The position numbers and the translations under genes were made by a program. This document shows, piece by piece, positions 34,001 to 43,152 of a DNA stretch of 64,000 nucleotides; positions within the stretch are counted from its first letter, which is position 1, and each line of letters opens with the position of its first letter. Origin of the DNA: Prado023 sp963700475 (GTDB lineage Bacteria; Actinomycetota; Actinomycetes; S36-B12; CAIYMF01); the NCBI GenBank assembly GCA_963700475.1, contig CAVOXR010000009.1, forward strand, positions 310,001 to 374,000, read 5' to 3'. The notes below the pieces were generated by a model. It did not search any database, had not been told where the DNA came from, and saw only the letters and a list, made by a program, of their open reading frames with translations.

Positions 34001-35578
34001 CTAGTCCTGAGCCGGACCCGCCCGAGGGCTCCCCCGACGCCCGAGGAGCACCAGAGCCACGAGGGCCAGGAGGGCGATCAGCTCGGACAGGCCGTCGATG
34101 CGCATGGCTGGGGTGAGGCCGGCACGCATTGGCACGGCGGTGACGGTCGAGTCCGAGGTGAATTCCTCGGTCTGCCACGTTGTGCTTCCGTCGGGACCGA
34201 TGACCGCGCTGATGCCCGACGTCGCGGCGACCAGGGCTGTGCGTCCGCTGGCGACTGCCTGGACCCTGGTGATGGCCAGCTGCTGCTCCGGCTGGCCGGT
34301 CCCGCCGTACGTGGCGTTGTTGGTCTGCACCACCAGGACCTGCCCCCCGGCCCGGACGGCGTCGCGGACGAGGTCGTCATAGGCGATCTCGAAGCAGATG
34401 ACGATCCCGGTGGGAACCGGCCCGATGGTGAGGAACCCGACCTCATCGCCGGGCGCGAAGTCCCGCGGGATGCGATCGAACCGGGTGATGAACCGGCTGA
34501 GGATGTCGCGGAACGGCAGGTACTCCCCGAAGGGCACGGGATGACGCTTCACGTAGGACTCGCCCGGGCCGGTCACCGGATCCCACACCAGGCTCACGTT
34601 CAGCACGGTGCCCGGATGGTCATCGCGGGGTGGGTCCACCGGGTTGATGACGACGCCGCCCACGAGGATCGGCGCGCCGATCGCATCGGCCGCCACATCG
34701 ATCTGCTGGCCGGCGTCGGCGTTGCGCAGCGGATCGATGTCCGAGGAGTTCTCCGGCCAGATGACCGCCACCGGCTGCGCCTGCGTCCCCGCGGCGACCT
34801 CGAGCGCGAGCTGCTGGGTCTCGCGCACGTGGTTGTCCAGCACTGCTCGGCGCTGGGCGTTGAAGTCCAGGCCGAGCCTCGGGACGTTGCCCTGGACGAT
34901 GGCGATCTGCTCTGTGGGCCCATCGGGTCCGCCCAAGCCGGCGCCACGAGCCAGGGCACCACCCACGACGAGCACGCCGATCACCGCCGCGCACAGCAGG
35001 CCCGCCCAAGGCTGTCGGCCGCGCACGGCATCCCACGCCGCCAACAGGGCCGTGGCCGCCAGGGCCACCGCGAAGGTGACCAGTGCCGGACCGCCGAGGG
35101 CAGCCCATCCCACCAGCACGGTGTCAGCCTGTCCGAACGCCAGCCGGCCCCATGGGAAACCGCCCCACGGGATCCGCTCGCGCAGCGCCTCCATCACCAC
35201 CCACAGCAGCGGCACAGTCAGGACCCACCACCGCCGGGACAGCAGGCCGGGGAGCAGCGCGCCTGCGCCCGCCCAGAATGAGGCGCACATCAGCGCGAGC
35301 AGCACCCATGCGTCCGGCCCGAGGACGCGCATCCAGTCCAGCAGGACCAGGAAGAACACCAAGCCCGTCAGGAGCCCGAGCAGGGCGCCACGAGCCGGGC
35401 GCAGACCACGGAATGCCCAGATGAGCCCGGCGAGGGCGGGCACGGCGGCCCAGCCCCCGAGGAGGTCGAAGGGCGGGAACGCCAACGCCAGGAGGGCCGC
35501 GGCTGCGGCGCCGGCCAGGATCCGGGGAGGGAACGCCGGGGCCACCACGCGGGTCGAGGTGGCGGCGGTCACCGGCAC
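34001..35578 (-). CDS. lnt: apolipoprotein N-acyltransferase
   Basis: 525 aa. N-terminal membrane domain of about eight helices (residues 20-215), then an extracytoplasmic carbon-nitrogen hydrolase domain with the catalytic triad: Glu in IWPENSSD, Lys in SYVKRHPVPFGEYLP and Cys in VICFEIAYDD. One more helix near the C-terminus. It adds the third acyl chain to exported lipoproteins; a candidate client, an FKBP lipoprotein, is encoded at 53.7 kb. The start GTG 35578 is tentative. Confidence 0.9.
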   Translation of the reverse strand: MPVTAATSTRVVAPAFPPRILAGAAAAALLALAFPPFDLLGGWAAVPALAGLIWAFRGLRPARGALLGLLTGLVFFLVLLDWMRVLGPDAWVLLALMCASFWAGAGALLPGLLSRRWWVLTVPLLWVVMEALRERIPWGGFPWGRLAFGQADTVLVGWAALGGPALVTFAVALAATALLAAWDAVRGRQPWAGLLCAAVIGVLVVGGALARGAGLGGPDGPTEQIAIVQGNVPRLGLDFNAQRRAVLDNHVRETQQLALEVAAGTQAQPVAVIWPENSSDIDPLRNADAGQQIDVAADAIGAPILVGGVVINPVDPPRDDHPGTVLNVSLVWDPVTGPGESYVKRHPVPFGEYLPFRDILSRFITRFDRIPRDFAPGDEVGFLTIGPVPTGIVICFEIAYDDLVRDAVRAGGQVLVVQTNNATYGGTGQPEQQLAITRVQAVASGRTALVAATSGISAVIGPDGSTTWQTEEFTSDSTVTAVPMRAGLTPAMRIDGLSELIALLALVALVLLGRRGSPRAGPAQD

Positions 35579-35678
35579 ATCATCCCCGACGGCCGGGGCA
35601 GCCGCTGCCGGACGCCGGTCCCGCCGTCAGCACCCGACGTCGCGGCGCCGGCACCGACGAGGCGTCACCGACGTCGGC

Positions 35679-36095
35679 TCACGCCGGAGCGACCACGGTC
35701 CCCCGTGCCGTCGTGATCACCAGCGGCTCGGCCAGGACCTCCGCGGAATTGGCTCCGCGTTCCGGGGTGCCGCGGCACACGACGTGGGCGGCGAACTCGA
35801 TCTCCCTGCTTCGGCGCCCCGCGCGGACCAGGGTTGCCGTCACCTCGACGACGTCTCCCCCACGCAGCGCGCTGCGGAACTGGACATCGGAGTAGGAGGC
35901 GAACAACCCCTCATCCCGGTCGGTGTGGATCATCAGCTCGGTGGCGACGTCCCCGAAGAGCGCGAGGACGTAGGCACCATCGACGAGGTTGCCCGCATAG
36001 TGCGCGTGCGAGTAGGGCACGTAGCGACGGTGCACCACTCGGAACCCCACCGCTGGGCCCGCCGGCGCCGCCGGCGTCAGATCCTGAGTGCTCAT
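35679..36095 (-). CDS. kal: 3-aminobutyryl-CoA ammonia-lyase (Kal)-like hotdog protein
   Basis: 138 aa hotdog-fold enzyme. HAHYAGNLVDGAYVLALFGDVATELMI closely resembles the same region of beta-alanyl-CoA ammonia-lyase and Kal, including the conserved AHYxGNLVxGA and GDVxTEL. Kal removes ammonia from 3-aminobutyryl-CoA, giving crotonyl-CoA, late in lysine fermentation. ATG 36095 has AGGAGG 7 nt upstream and is 2 nt after the kamE stop. Last gene of the kdd-amidohydrolase-kamD-kamE-kal string. Confidence 0.85.
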   Translation of the reverse strand: MSTQDLTPAAPAGPAVGFRVVHRRYVPYSHAHYAGNLVDGAYVLALFGDVATELMIHTDRDEGLFASYSDVQFRSALRGGDVVEVTATLVRAGRRSREIEFAAHVVCRGTPERGANSAEVLAEPLVITTARGTVVAPA

Positions 36096-36097
36096 GC

Positions 36098-36877
36098 TCA
36101 CCCCTCCTTGACCAGTCGGTGCACGAGGTACGAGGCGACCTCGCCCGGGGTCGTGCCCTTGCCGAAGATGCGGTCCACGCCGAGCTCGCCGGCCATCGAC
36201 TCATCGAAGCGCGGACCGCCCACGACGATCACCGGCCTGCGCTCGCGGGGGAACGCCTCCCGGAACGCGGCCGTCATCTCCTTGGTGTTGTGCAGGTGCG
36301 CGTCGCGCTGGGTCACGACCTGCGAGACGAGGACCGCATCGGCCTTCACCGCACCCGCGGAGGCGACCAGCTCCGGGACGGACACCTGCGCACCGAGGTT
36401 GTGAACCTCGATGCTCGAGTAGTACTCGAGGCCCTTCTCCCCGGCGAAGCCCTTGATGTTGAGGATCGCGTCGATGCCGACGGTGTGCGCATCGGACCCG
36501 ATGCACGCGCCCACCACCACCAGCGGTCGGCGCAGGCGCTTCTTGATCCGTGCGTTGACCTCCTTCGGGGTCAGCAGCGGGTAGTCGCGCTCGAAGACCT
36601 CGACCTTGTCCAGCTCCACGAGGTGGTTGACCCGGCCGTACACGACGAAGAAGGTGAAGTCCGGACCCATCGGCTTGGCGTGGACCACCAGGGCGGGGTC
36701 GATGCCCATCTTCCGGGCGAGCTGGGCCGCCGCGCCCTCAGCCCGCTTGTCGTGCGGGATCGGGAGGGTGAAGGACACCTGCACCATGCCGTCGCCTGTT
36801 GCGTCCCCGTAGGGCCGGATGACCCTGCGGTTGGCGTCGCCCGACGCATGGGTGACGTTGCTGCTGGACGTGGTCAT
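36098..36877 (-). CDS. kamE: lysine 5,6-aminomutase beta subunit
   Basis: 259 aa. B12- and PLP-dependent; with KamD it moves the terminal amino group of L-beta-lysine or D-lysine to carbon 5. Seen: SDAHTVGID with His131 as the likely cobalt ligand and Lys142 in AILNIKGFAG, exactly 11 residues on, as the likely PLP lysine (His133 and Lys144 in the clostridial enzyme). The N-terminal dimerisation part has VSFTLPIP and LARKMGI. ATG 36877 overlaps the kamD stop (ATGA). Confidence 0.93.
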   Translation of the reverse strand: MTTSSSNVTHASGDANRRVIRPYGDATGDGMVQVSFTLPIPHDKRAEGAAAQLARKMGIDPALVVHAKPMGPDFTFFVVYGRVNHLVELDKVEVFERDYPLLTPKEVNARIKKRLRRPLVVVGACIGSDAHTVGIDAILNIKGFAGEKGLEYYSSIEVHNLGAQVSVPELVASAGAVKADAVLVSQVVTQRDAHLHNTKEMTAAFREAFPRERRPVIVVGGPRFDESMAGELGVDRIFGKGTTPGEVASYLVHRLVKEG

Positions 36878-38445
36878 GCCGGCGCCTCCTCGAGGATCTC
36901 CGAGACCGGGTTCAGGTAGCCCTCTGCGCGCTTCATGACACCGTCCAGGCCCTTGCCCCGGTCGGCAGGGCGCTTCATCAGGCCGAACGTGCCGTCGGCG
37001 ATTGCGGGCAGCAGCCCGTCGTCCACGATCCGACCCAGGAGCTCCACGGCCTCGTCGAGCACCTGGTCGGCGCGGGTGGCGATCAACCCGCCTGGGGCGG
37101 GCTGGAAGTCCTCGGCGAGCCCCGCAGCGGCGTTCATGACGTAGCGCACGTTCTGCAGGGCCAGGTCCCGGTCGGAGAGCCAGGGCGTGACCACGGCCTC
37201 GGTCATCATGCCGACAAGGAGGATCCCCTGGCCGGTGAGGACGCCGGCGAGGTTGAAGAACCCGTCGAGCAGGTAGCCGCGGAAGATGTCGCCGGTCATG
37301 TGCTTGGTCGGCGGCATCCACTTCAGCGGGGCATCGGGGAACAGCGTGCGGGCCAGCAGTGCGTGGGCCAGTTCGAGGCGGAATGAGTCGGGGATCTCCG
37401 GGTTGATCTCGAATGCGTGCCCGAGGCCGAGCTGCCAGTCGGCCAGGCCCGCCTGCTTGGCGAAGTACTCGTTCAGCAGCTGGCTGACGGTCACGGTGTG
37501 CGCGGCGTCGACGGCGTCGGCGGTCGTCAGGTAGTTGTCCTCGCCGGTGTTGATGATGATCCCGGCCCGGGCGTGCACCTGCCGGGCGAAGTGCTGGTCG
37601 GTGAAGGTCCGGATCGGGTTGATGTCGCGGAAGAGGATCCCGTACATCGAGTCGTTGAGCATCATGTCCAGGCGCTCGAGGCCGGCCATGGTCGCGATCT
37701 CGGGCATGCACAGCCCCGAGGCGTAGTTGGTCAGCCGGACGTAGCGGCCCAGCTCCTTGGACACGTCGTCCAGGGCGCTGCGCATGATCCGGAAGTTCTC
37801 CTGTGTCGCGTAGGTGCCGGCGTAGCCCTCAGTGGTCGCCCCCTCGGGCACGAAGTCCAGCAGCGACTGGCCCGTGGATCGGATGACGGCGATGACATCA
37901 GCCCCCTCGCGCGCCGCGGCCTGGGCCTGGGGGACGTCCTCGTGGATGTTCCCGGTGGCCACGATCAGGTAGATCCACGGCTTGTGGTCCACCGGGTACC
38001 GGGCGAGCAGCTTCTCGCGCGCGGCACGCTGCCGGTCGACCCGGCGCACGCCCGCTCGCGCGGACCGCATCGCGGCCGTCGTGGCTGACGCCGCGGCACG
38101 CCCCTCGGGCACCCGGAACTGGACGGAACCGGCTGCCGCCCGTTGGGCGAGGGTCAGCAGCGGGGCGCCTCCACCGATCCCCGCCCTGCGCTGGGCCGCC
38201 AGCGCATCCCACACCGGCAGCGCCACGCCGTGCTCCAACCCGACCTGCTCGGACACGCAGTCGGCCAGGCGGTTCACCCACGGGATGCCCTCAGCATCGG
38301 CGCCCTCGAGGCCCGCCATGCGGAGCACCGCACGCTCGATGGACACGGTCGTGTGCGCCGCAGCCATCTCGACGACGGGCTGACCGGCGATCGCCGCGAG
38401 CTCACGTGCCCGGATCACCTTCGCGGGGTCCAGCTGCAGCCTCAT
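36874..38445 (-). CDS. kamD: lysine 5,6-aminomutase alpha subunit
   Basis: 523 aa, usual length. TIM-barrel subunit holding the adenosyl part of B12 and the substrate. Seen: LDPAKVIRARELA at the start, HKPWIYLIVATGNIHEDVPQA, and long segments LNDSMYGILFRDINPIRT and NTGEDNYLTTADAV typical of KamD/OraS-like aminomutases. ATG 38445 is within the ATGA overlap with the amidohydrolase stop, so expression is coupled. The frame upstream of 38445 is a shadow. Confidence 0.93.
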   Translation of the reverse strand: MRLQLDPAKVIRARELAAIAGQPVVEMAAAHTTVSIERAVLRMAGLEGADAEGIPWVNRLADCVSEQVGLEHGVALPVWDALAAQRRAGIGGGAPLLTLAQRAAAGSVQFRVPEGRAAASATTAAMRSARAGVRRVDRQRAAREKLLARYPVDHKPWIYLIVATGNIHEDVPQAQAAAREGADVIAVIRSTGQSLLDFVPEGATTEGYAGTYATQENFRIMRSALDDVSKELGRYVRLTNYASGLCMPEIATMAGLERLDMMLNDSMYGILFRDINPIRTFTDQHFARQVHARAGIIINTGEDNYLTTADAVDAAHTVTVSQLLNEYFAKQAGLADWQLGLGHAFEINPEIPDSFRLELAHALLARTLFPDAPLKWMPPTKHMTGDIFRGYLLDGFFNLAGVLTGQGILLVGMMTEAVVTPWLSDRDLALQNVRYVMNAAAGLAEDFQPAPGGLIATRADQVLDEAVELLGRIVDDGLLPAIADGTFGLMKRPADRGKGLDGVMKRAEGYLNPVSEILEEAPA

Positions 38446-40079
38446 GGCGCCACGCTCCCAGAGTCGGGCAGGCCCTCGCCTGCCGATGAGTCCGGCGCAA
38501 CGTGGATGGTGCGCCCGTCGAGCACTGTCGCCAGGCACCGCGGCGCAGGGACCCCCGGCTCCAGCGGCGGAAGGCCGGGCGTGCCGGATCGCGGATCCGT
38601 GCTCCAGTTGGCCACCCGGGCATCCGGGGCCTGGACCACGAGGTCGTCCACCGCCCAGACGGCGTAGGTGGCCGGTGCCCCGACCTCCAGCACGCCGGCA
38701 TCGTCGCGACGGGCAGCCCGCCAGCCGCCACGCGTCGCTGCGGCGAACGCGGCGCGGCCGCTCAGCCGCGCCGCAGGGTTGTGGTGCCACATTGCCGCAC
38801 GGACCCATTCCCACGGCTCGATCGCCGTGACCGGGCTGTCGGATCCCAGCGCCAGGGACACCCCGGCCCGGACCAGGCCGGCGAAGTCGTGCAGGCCCGC
38901 GGACCGACCTGTCCCCAGTCGCGCGGCGTAGGCGCCGTCGGGCGCGCCCCAGTGGGCGTCGAACAACGGCTGGACGCTGGCCACGACCCCGGCGTCGGCC
39001 AGGACGGCCGCGTGCTCCGGACCGGCCATCGTCACGTGCTCGATGCGGTGCCGGGATCCCCGGACAGCCCCCTGGCCGCAGGTGTCGATGGCGACGCGAA
39101 GACCGTCGACGACGATGTCGAGGGCGGCGTCGCCGATCGCGTGGAAGCCGGCCTGAACCCCGGCCCGCGTGCAGGCGACCAGGTGCTCGGTCACGACATC
39201 GGGCTCCAGGTAGCGGTTGCCACAGGTGTCCGGATCGTCGGCGTAGGGCGCCCGCAGCCAGGCGGTGTGCGACCCCAGGGCGCCGTCGATGAACAGGTCG
39301 CCGGCCGCGCCCGCGGCCCCGAGGTCCAGCGCCGCACGCGGCCCGCCGGGCTGGCCCCAGTAGGCCACGAGGTCCGGACCCGCAGACGTGCGCGCGAGCT
39401 CGATGAGCGCCACAAGGTCCTCAGCGCCGTTGATGTCCGGGCCACCGGCCTCGTGCAGGGCGGCCACCCCTGCGGCCGCGGCGTGCTCCCTGGTCGCCCG
39501 CTGGGCGGCATCACGCAGCCCTCCGGGCATCTGCTCCGTCACGTGCTGGCGCACCAGGTGGTGGGCGTGGGCAGTGACTCTCCCGGAGTCCTCGAAGCCG
39601 CGCGCTGAACGCACGTCGGGTACCAGTGCGATCAGCGCGCTCGACACGAGTCCCGAGTGGACGTCGACGCGCGAGAGGTAGACCACCGAGCCCCAGGTGG
39701 CGCGGTCCAGCTCCTCCCTGGTGGGGAGCCTGGGATCGGCCCAGAGGGTCTCGTCCCACCCATGCCCGATGATCGGACGTCCCCGCAGCCGTCGCGCCTC
39801 GTTGGCGAGGACGTCGAGCAGGGCCTGACGGCTCGATACCCCCCGGAGATCCAGTCCCAGCAGGGTCATACCGGTGGCGGTGTGGTGCACGTGGGCGTCG
39901 ACGAACGCCGGCGCCACGAGCGCACCGTCGAGGTCCACGACGGCGTCCGCGGAGTCGCGATGCAGCTCGGCCCCGGCAGCCGGCCCGATCCACGCGATCG
40001 TCGAGTCGACGACGAGCATCGCGCCCGCGCCCGGGACCGACGGCGCGTAGATGGGCCCCCCGTGGAGCAGGAGCTTCAT
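38442..40079 (-). CDS. amidohydrolase (YtcJ-like) inside the lysine operon
   Basis: 545 aa metal-dependent hydrolase. Metal-site motifs: VDAHVHHT (HxH), GFHAIGD, HRIEHVTM and LGSDSPV (catalytic Asp). Composite N- and C-terminal beta domain starts at MKLLLHGGPIYAP. YtcJ relatives cleave C-N bonds in amides, cyclic or exocyclic. It begins within ATGA after kdd (40076-40079) and ends within ATGA before kamD, so it is an integral gene of the operon, but no step of known lysine fermentation calls for it. It may open a lactam or N-acyl form of an intermediate (guess). Confidence 0.85.
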   Translation of the reverse strand: MKLLLHGGPIYAPSVPGAGAMLVVDSTIAWIGPAAGAELHRDSADAVVDLDGALVAPAFVDAHVHHTATGMTLLGLDLRGVSSRQALLDVLANEARRLRGRPIIGHGWDETLWADPRLPTREELDRATWGSVVYLSRVDVHSGLVSSALIALVPDVRSARGFEDSGRVTAHAHHLVRQHVTEQMPGGLRDAAQRATREHAAAAGVAALHEAGGPDINGAEDLVALIELARTSAGPDLVAYWGQPGGPRAALDLGAAGAAGDLFIDGALGSHTAWLRAPYADDPDTCGNRYLEPDVVTEHLVACTRAGVQAGFHAIGDAALDIVVDGLRVAIDTCGQGAVRGSRHRIEHVTMAGPEHAAVLADAGVVASVQPLFDAHWGAPDGAYAARLGTGRSAGLHDFAGLVRAGVSLALGSDSPVTAIEPWEWVRAAMWHHNPAARLSGRAAFAAATRGGWRAARRDDAGVLEVGAPATYAVWAVDDLVVQAPDARVANWSTDPRSGTPGLPPLEPGVPAPRCLATVLDGRTIHVAPDSSAGEGLPDSGSVAP

Positions 40080-41137
40080 CCGGCGTCGCCGGCGATGCGG
40101 GCCTCGAACAGTGCGCGGATGGCCGGGTCGGTGCGCAGCAGGTCCAGGGCGTAGGCGGCGTGCCCACGGGTGTATCCGTTGCCGATCAGCATCGTGACGT
40201 CCGCGGCCAGCCCTTCGGCGCCGAGTGCGGCCGCGGTGAACGAGGTGGCCATCGAGAAGAAGATGACGGTCCCCCCCTCGGCCGTGGCCAGCACGGCACC
40301 GTGCTCGCAGCCCGGCACCGTGACACACACGATCGTGATGTCCGCTCCGGCGCCAAGCGCCCCGACGACGGCATCGGCAACCCCGACCGGATCCCGCGCG
40401 TCGGCCAGTGCCACGACGTCGGCGATCCCAGCGTCGCGCAGGACCTGGGCCTCCCGCTCGACGGGGACGATGCCCACGGTGCGACCCGCCCCCTCCGCGC
40501 GGGCTGCGGCCAGGCTCAGGGAGCCGCTCTTCCCGGCCCCCCCGAGGACCGCGACAGTCGGGGTGATCCCCCGCGCCAGGTAATCGCGAACCACCCGCGC
40601 GGTCAGGGCGGGCGCGCCGCAGACGTCGTTGACCGACATGGCCAGCTCCTCGGGCATGTCGTCGGGCAGCTTCGCGACGATGGAGCGCCGGAACAGGATC
40701 GCGGTCCCCTCGCAGGGCACCTGCTCGGAGGTTCCGTCCCAGGCTGCGAGATCGTCGGTGATCCGCAGCGGAGTCAGGGTCAGGGAGACGAGGGTGGCGA
40801 TCCGATCGCCCACCGCCAGGCCCAACGGGGACTCCGCCCCGACCTCGTCCACAACCCCGATGAGCATCCCGCCGGACCCGGTCACCGGGTTCTGCATCTT
40901 GCCGCGACTGGCGATGATCCCGGCGACCTCGGCCCGCACGCGGGCCCCATCCCCGAAGTGCTTGTCGTGGAGCTGCTGGAAGCTCGCCGCATCGAGGTTG
41001 AGGCGGCGCACCCGGACCCGCACCTCGTCCGGGCCGATCTCGGGCGATGCGTCCAGGCGCCAGGCAGCTTGGGGCAGCACGCCCTCGGGCTCCAGAACTC
41101 GGTGCACGCCCACGGCGCGTGCAGTGCGGTGATCCAT
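40076..41137 (-). CDS. kdd: L-erythro-3,5-diaminohexanoate dehydrogenase
   Basis: 353 aa NAD(P)-dependent amine dehydrogenase that oxidises 3,5-diaminohexanoate to 5-amino-3-oxohexanoate. Seen: N-terminal GVHRVLEPEGVLPQAAWRLD and LNLDAASFQQL, and a Rossmann motif GGAGKSGSL (about residue 189). These match fusobacterial Kdd in order and spacing. First gene of the minus-strand string; ATG 41137 has GAGGAGG upstream. Divergent from kamA with 101 nt between. Confidence 0.9.
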   Translation of the reverse strand: MDHRTARAVGVHRVLEPEGVLPQAAWRLDASPEIGPDEVRVRVRRLNLDAASFQQLHDKHFGDGARVRAEVAGIIASRGKMQNPVTGSGGMLIGVVDEVGAESPLGLAVGDRIATLVSLTLTPLRITDDLAAWDGTSEQVPCEGTAILFRRSIVAKLPDDMPEELAMSVNDVCGAPALTARVVRDYLARGITPTVAVLGGAGKSGSLSLAAARAEGAGRTVGIVPVEREAQVLRDAGIADVVALADARDPVGVADAVVGALGAGADITIVCVTVPGCEHGAVLATAEGGTVIFFSMATSFTAAALGAEGLAADVTMLIGNGYTRGHAAYALDLLRTDPAIRALFEARIAGDAG

Positions 41138-41226
41138 GGTCCTCCTCAGTCCCGGCCCCAGCCTATCCACCGGCGGGACACGAAGATACTCCGTCCGGAT
41201 GGTGGCCATGCAACGATTCCTTCCGT

Positions 41227-41232
41227 TATGCT
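41227..41232 (+). promoter_or_regulatory. -10 box, leaderless start of kamA-like gene
   Basis: TATGCT, 6 nt before ATG 41239. No clear -35. The 101-nt region (41138-41238) is shared with kdd, which has a ribosome site and hence a leader. Confidence 0.45.
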
Positions 41233-41238
41233 GGCTGA

Positions 41239-42657
41239 ATGACGGACATCCTTGACCCGTTCCTGCCAACCGCCGTTCAGGACACGCACGTCCCCGAGCA
41301 GCCGTACATGTACCAGAGGGTGATCCTCTCCGAACCCGACTGGACACGGTTCCCCGGCTGGGCGGACGTGACTGAGGAGCAGTGGCGCTCGGCGCAGTGG
41401 CAGCGGGCGCACTGCATCAAGAACTCACGCCAGTTGCGCGAGCTGATGGGCGATCTGCTCGATGAGCGCGCCTACGCCGACCTGGACGCCGACCTGGCCT
41501 ACAAGGCCACCATGTCGATGCTCGTCCCGCCGCAGATGATCAACACGATGATGCGCGACTCGTCACCGTCAGGGCCGGGCTCGCTGACCGACGCCTTCTA
41601 CGCCGACCCGATCCGTCGCTACATGCTGCCGATGCTCACCGACCGCCTGGTCGAGTGGGGCAGCCACCCGTATGCCTCGCGCGACTCGCTGCACGAGCAG
41701 GCGATGTGGGTGGCCGAGGGGCTGACCCACCGGTACCCCACCAAGGTCCTCGCCGAGCTGCTGAGCACCTGCCCGCAGTACTGCGGGCACTGCACCCGGA
41801 TGGACCTCGTGGGCAACTCCACTCCCAGCGTGGACAAGCTGAAGCTCGTGCTCAAGCCGGTCGACCGGCAGGCTGCGCACATGGCCTACTTGCGCACCCA
41901 CCCCCAGGTGCGCGACGTGGTCGTCTCGGGCGGCGACGTGGCGAACCTCCCCTGGGCGCGTCTCGAGTCCTACCTCGACGAGCTGCTGGACATCGACAAC
42001 ATCCGCGACATCCGCCTGGCAACCAAGGCCCTCATGGCCCTGCCCCAGCACTGGATCTCCCCCGACGTGGTCGACGGGATGGGTCGGGTCGCGGACAAGG
42101 CCCGCGCGCGTGGGGTGTCGCTGGCCATCCACACCCACGTCAACAACGCCGCCTCCGTCACGCCGATCGTGGCTGAGGCAGTTCGGGCGATGTTCGACGC
42201 CGGCGTGCGCGACGTGCGCAACCAGGGCGTGCTGCTCGAGGGCGTCAACGCCACCTCGACCGACCTGCTCGACCTGAGCTTCACGCTGCTCGACGGCGCC
42301 GGGATCATGCCCTACTACTTCTACATGTGCGACATGATCCCCAATGCCGAGCACTGGCGGGTGCCGCTGGCCAAGGCCCAGGAGCTGCAGCACTCGATCA
42401 TGGGCTACCTGCCGGGGTTCGCGACTCCCCGGATCGTCTGCGACGTGCCCTTCGTCGGCAAGAGGTGGGTGCACCAGGTGCACACCTACGACCAGGTCCT
42501 CGGGATCTCGGAGTGGACCAAGAACTACCGCACCGGGATCGAGTTCGACGACCCGAACGCGCTGACGCGCAACTACCGCTACTACGACCCGATCCACACC
42601 CTGCCCGAGGAGGGGCAGCGCTGGTGGGCCCGGCATGCGGACGAGGACCCCAGCTGA
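41239..42657 (+). CDS. kamA: KamA-family radical SAM aminomutase (lysine 2,3-aminomutase-like)
   Basis: 472 aa. 4Fe-4S/SAM motif CPQYCGHC (Cys178, Cys182, Cys185), then SGGDV, and conserved YFYMCDMIPN with Asp365. The PLP lysine should be Lys408 in CDVPFVGKRW with Asp402 next to it; the usual Gly-rich PGGGGK is PFVGK here. So it is a divergent KamA subgroup, longer at the N-terminus than the about 416-aa clostridial enzyme. Substrate L-lysine (to beta-lysine) is inferred from the neighbouring kamDE and kdd, not from the active site. ATG 41239. Confidence 0.85.
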   Translation: MTDILDPFLPTAVQDTHVPEQPYMYQRVILSEPDWTRFPGWADVTEEQWRSAQWQRAHCIKNSRQLRELMGDLLDERAYADLDADLAYKATMSMLVPPQMINTMMRDSSPSGPGSLTDAFYADPIRRYMLPMLTDRLVEWGSHPYASRDSLHEQAMWVAEGLTHRYPTKVLAELLSTCPQYCGHCTRMDLVGNSTPSVDKLKLVLKPVDRQAAHMAYLRTHPQVRDVVVSGGDVANLPWARLESYLDELLDIDNIRDIRLATKALMALPQHWISPDVVDGMGRVADKARARGVSLAIHTHVNNAASVTPIVAEAVRAMFDAGVRDVRNQGVLLEGVNATSTDLLDLSFTLLDGAGIMPYYFYMCDMIPNAEHWRVPLAKAQELQHSIMGYLPGFATPRIVCDVPFVGKRWVHQVHTYDQVLGISEWTKNYRTGIEFDDPNALTRNYRYYDPIHTLPEEGQRWWARHADEDPS

Positions 42658-42658
42658 A

Positions 42659-42683
42659 CGCTCCAGCTGGGCGCTCCAGCTGG
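42659..42683. repeat. 12-bp direct repeat CGCTCCAGCTGG (two copies)
   Basis: Copies at 42659-42670 and 42672-42683 (period 13), in the short gap between kamA and the convergent Lrp gene; a third CAGCTG is at 42651. The CAGCTG palindromes could form small hairpins. Confidence 0.35.
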
Positions 42684-42704
42684 CGCGCTCCCACTGGCCA
42701 GGCG

Positions 42705-43142
42705 CTACTGGACCAGCCGGTCCTCGAACGGGACCGAGAGCACCACGGTGGTGCGCGTGGACACACCGGCGATGGCCCGGATCTCGCTGAGCAGGGCCTC
42801 GAGGGCCACCGGGGATGCCACCCGAACCTTGAGGATGTAGGCCTCGTCACCGGCCACCGAGTAGCAGGACTCGACGCCCTGGATCTTGGCGATCTTCTTC
42901 GGAGCCTGGTCCTCGGCGGAGGCATCGAAGGCCTTGATGGAGACGAAGGCGGTCAGCGAGAGGCCCAGGGCGTCCGGGTCGATGACCGCCCGGAAGCCGC
43001 GGATCACGCCCCGCTTCTCGAGCCGGCGCACCCGCTGGTGCACGGCGGAGGTGGACAGGCCGGTCTCCCTGCCGAGGTCCGTGAAGGACATCCGTCCGTC
43101 CTGCGCCAGAAGTGCGACGATCCTGCGGTCGATGTCCTCCAT
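42705..43142 (-). CDS. Lrp/AsnC family transcriptional regulator
   Basis: 145 aa. N-terminal winged helix (LDRRIVALLAQDG-type, here IDRRIVALLAQDGRMSFTD) with recognition helix STSAVHQRVRRLEKRG, then the RAM ligand-binding domain (SCYSVAGDEAYILKV). Lrp/AsnC proteins sense amino acids; lysine-responsive LysG-like control of the adjacent genes is a reasonable inference. Convergent with kamA and read in the same direction as the acyl-CoA dehydrogenase, 10 nt downstream of that gene. Confidence 0.92.
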   Translation of the reverse strand: MEDIDRRIVALLAQDGRMSFTDLGRETGLSTSAVHQRVRRLEKRGVIRGFRAVIDPDALGLSLTAFVSIKAFDASAEDQAPKKIAKIQGVESCYSVAGDEAYILKVRVASPVALEALLSEIRAIAGVSTRTTVVLSVPFEDRLVQ

Positions 43143-43152
43143 GCCCGCGATC

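Noticed and set aside
33665..35281. 538-codon plus-strand frame opposite lnt
   Set aside because: Lnt has a complete Glu-Lys-Cys triad; the antisense product has low-complexity Arg/Pro/Asp content.
41138..41238. B12 riboswitch before kdd or kamA
   Set aside because: Only 101 nt between the divergent starts, and no cobalamin-box-like structure was seen.
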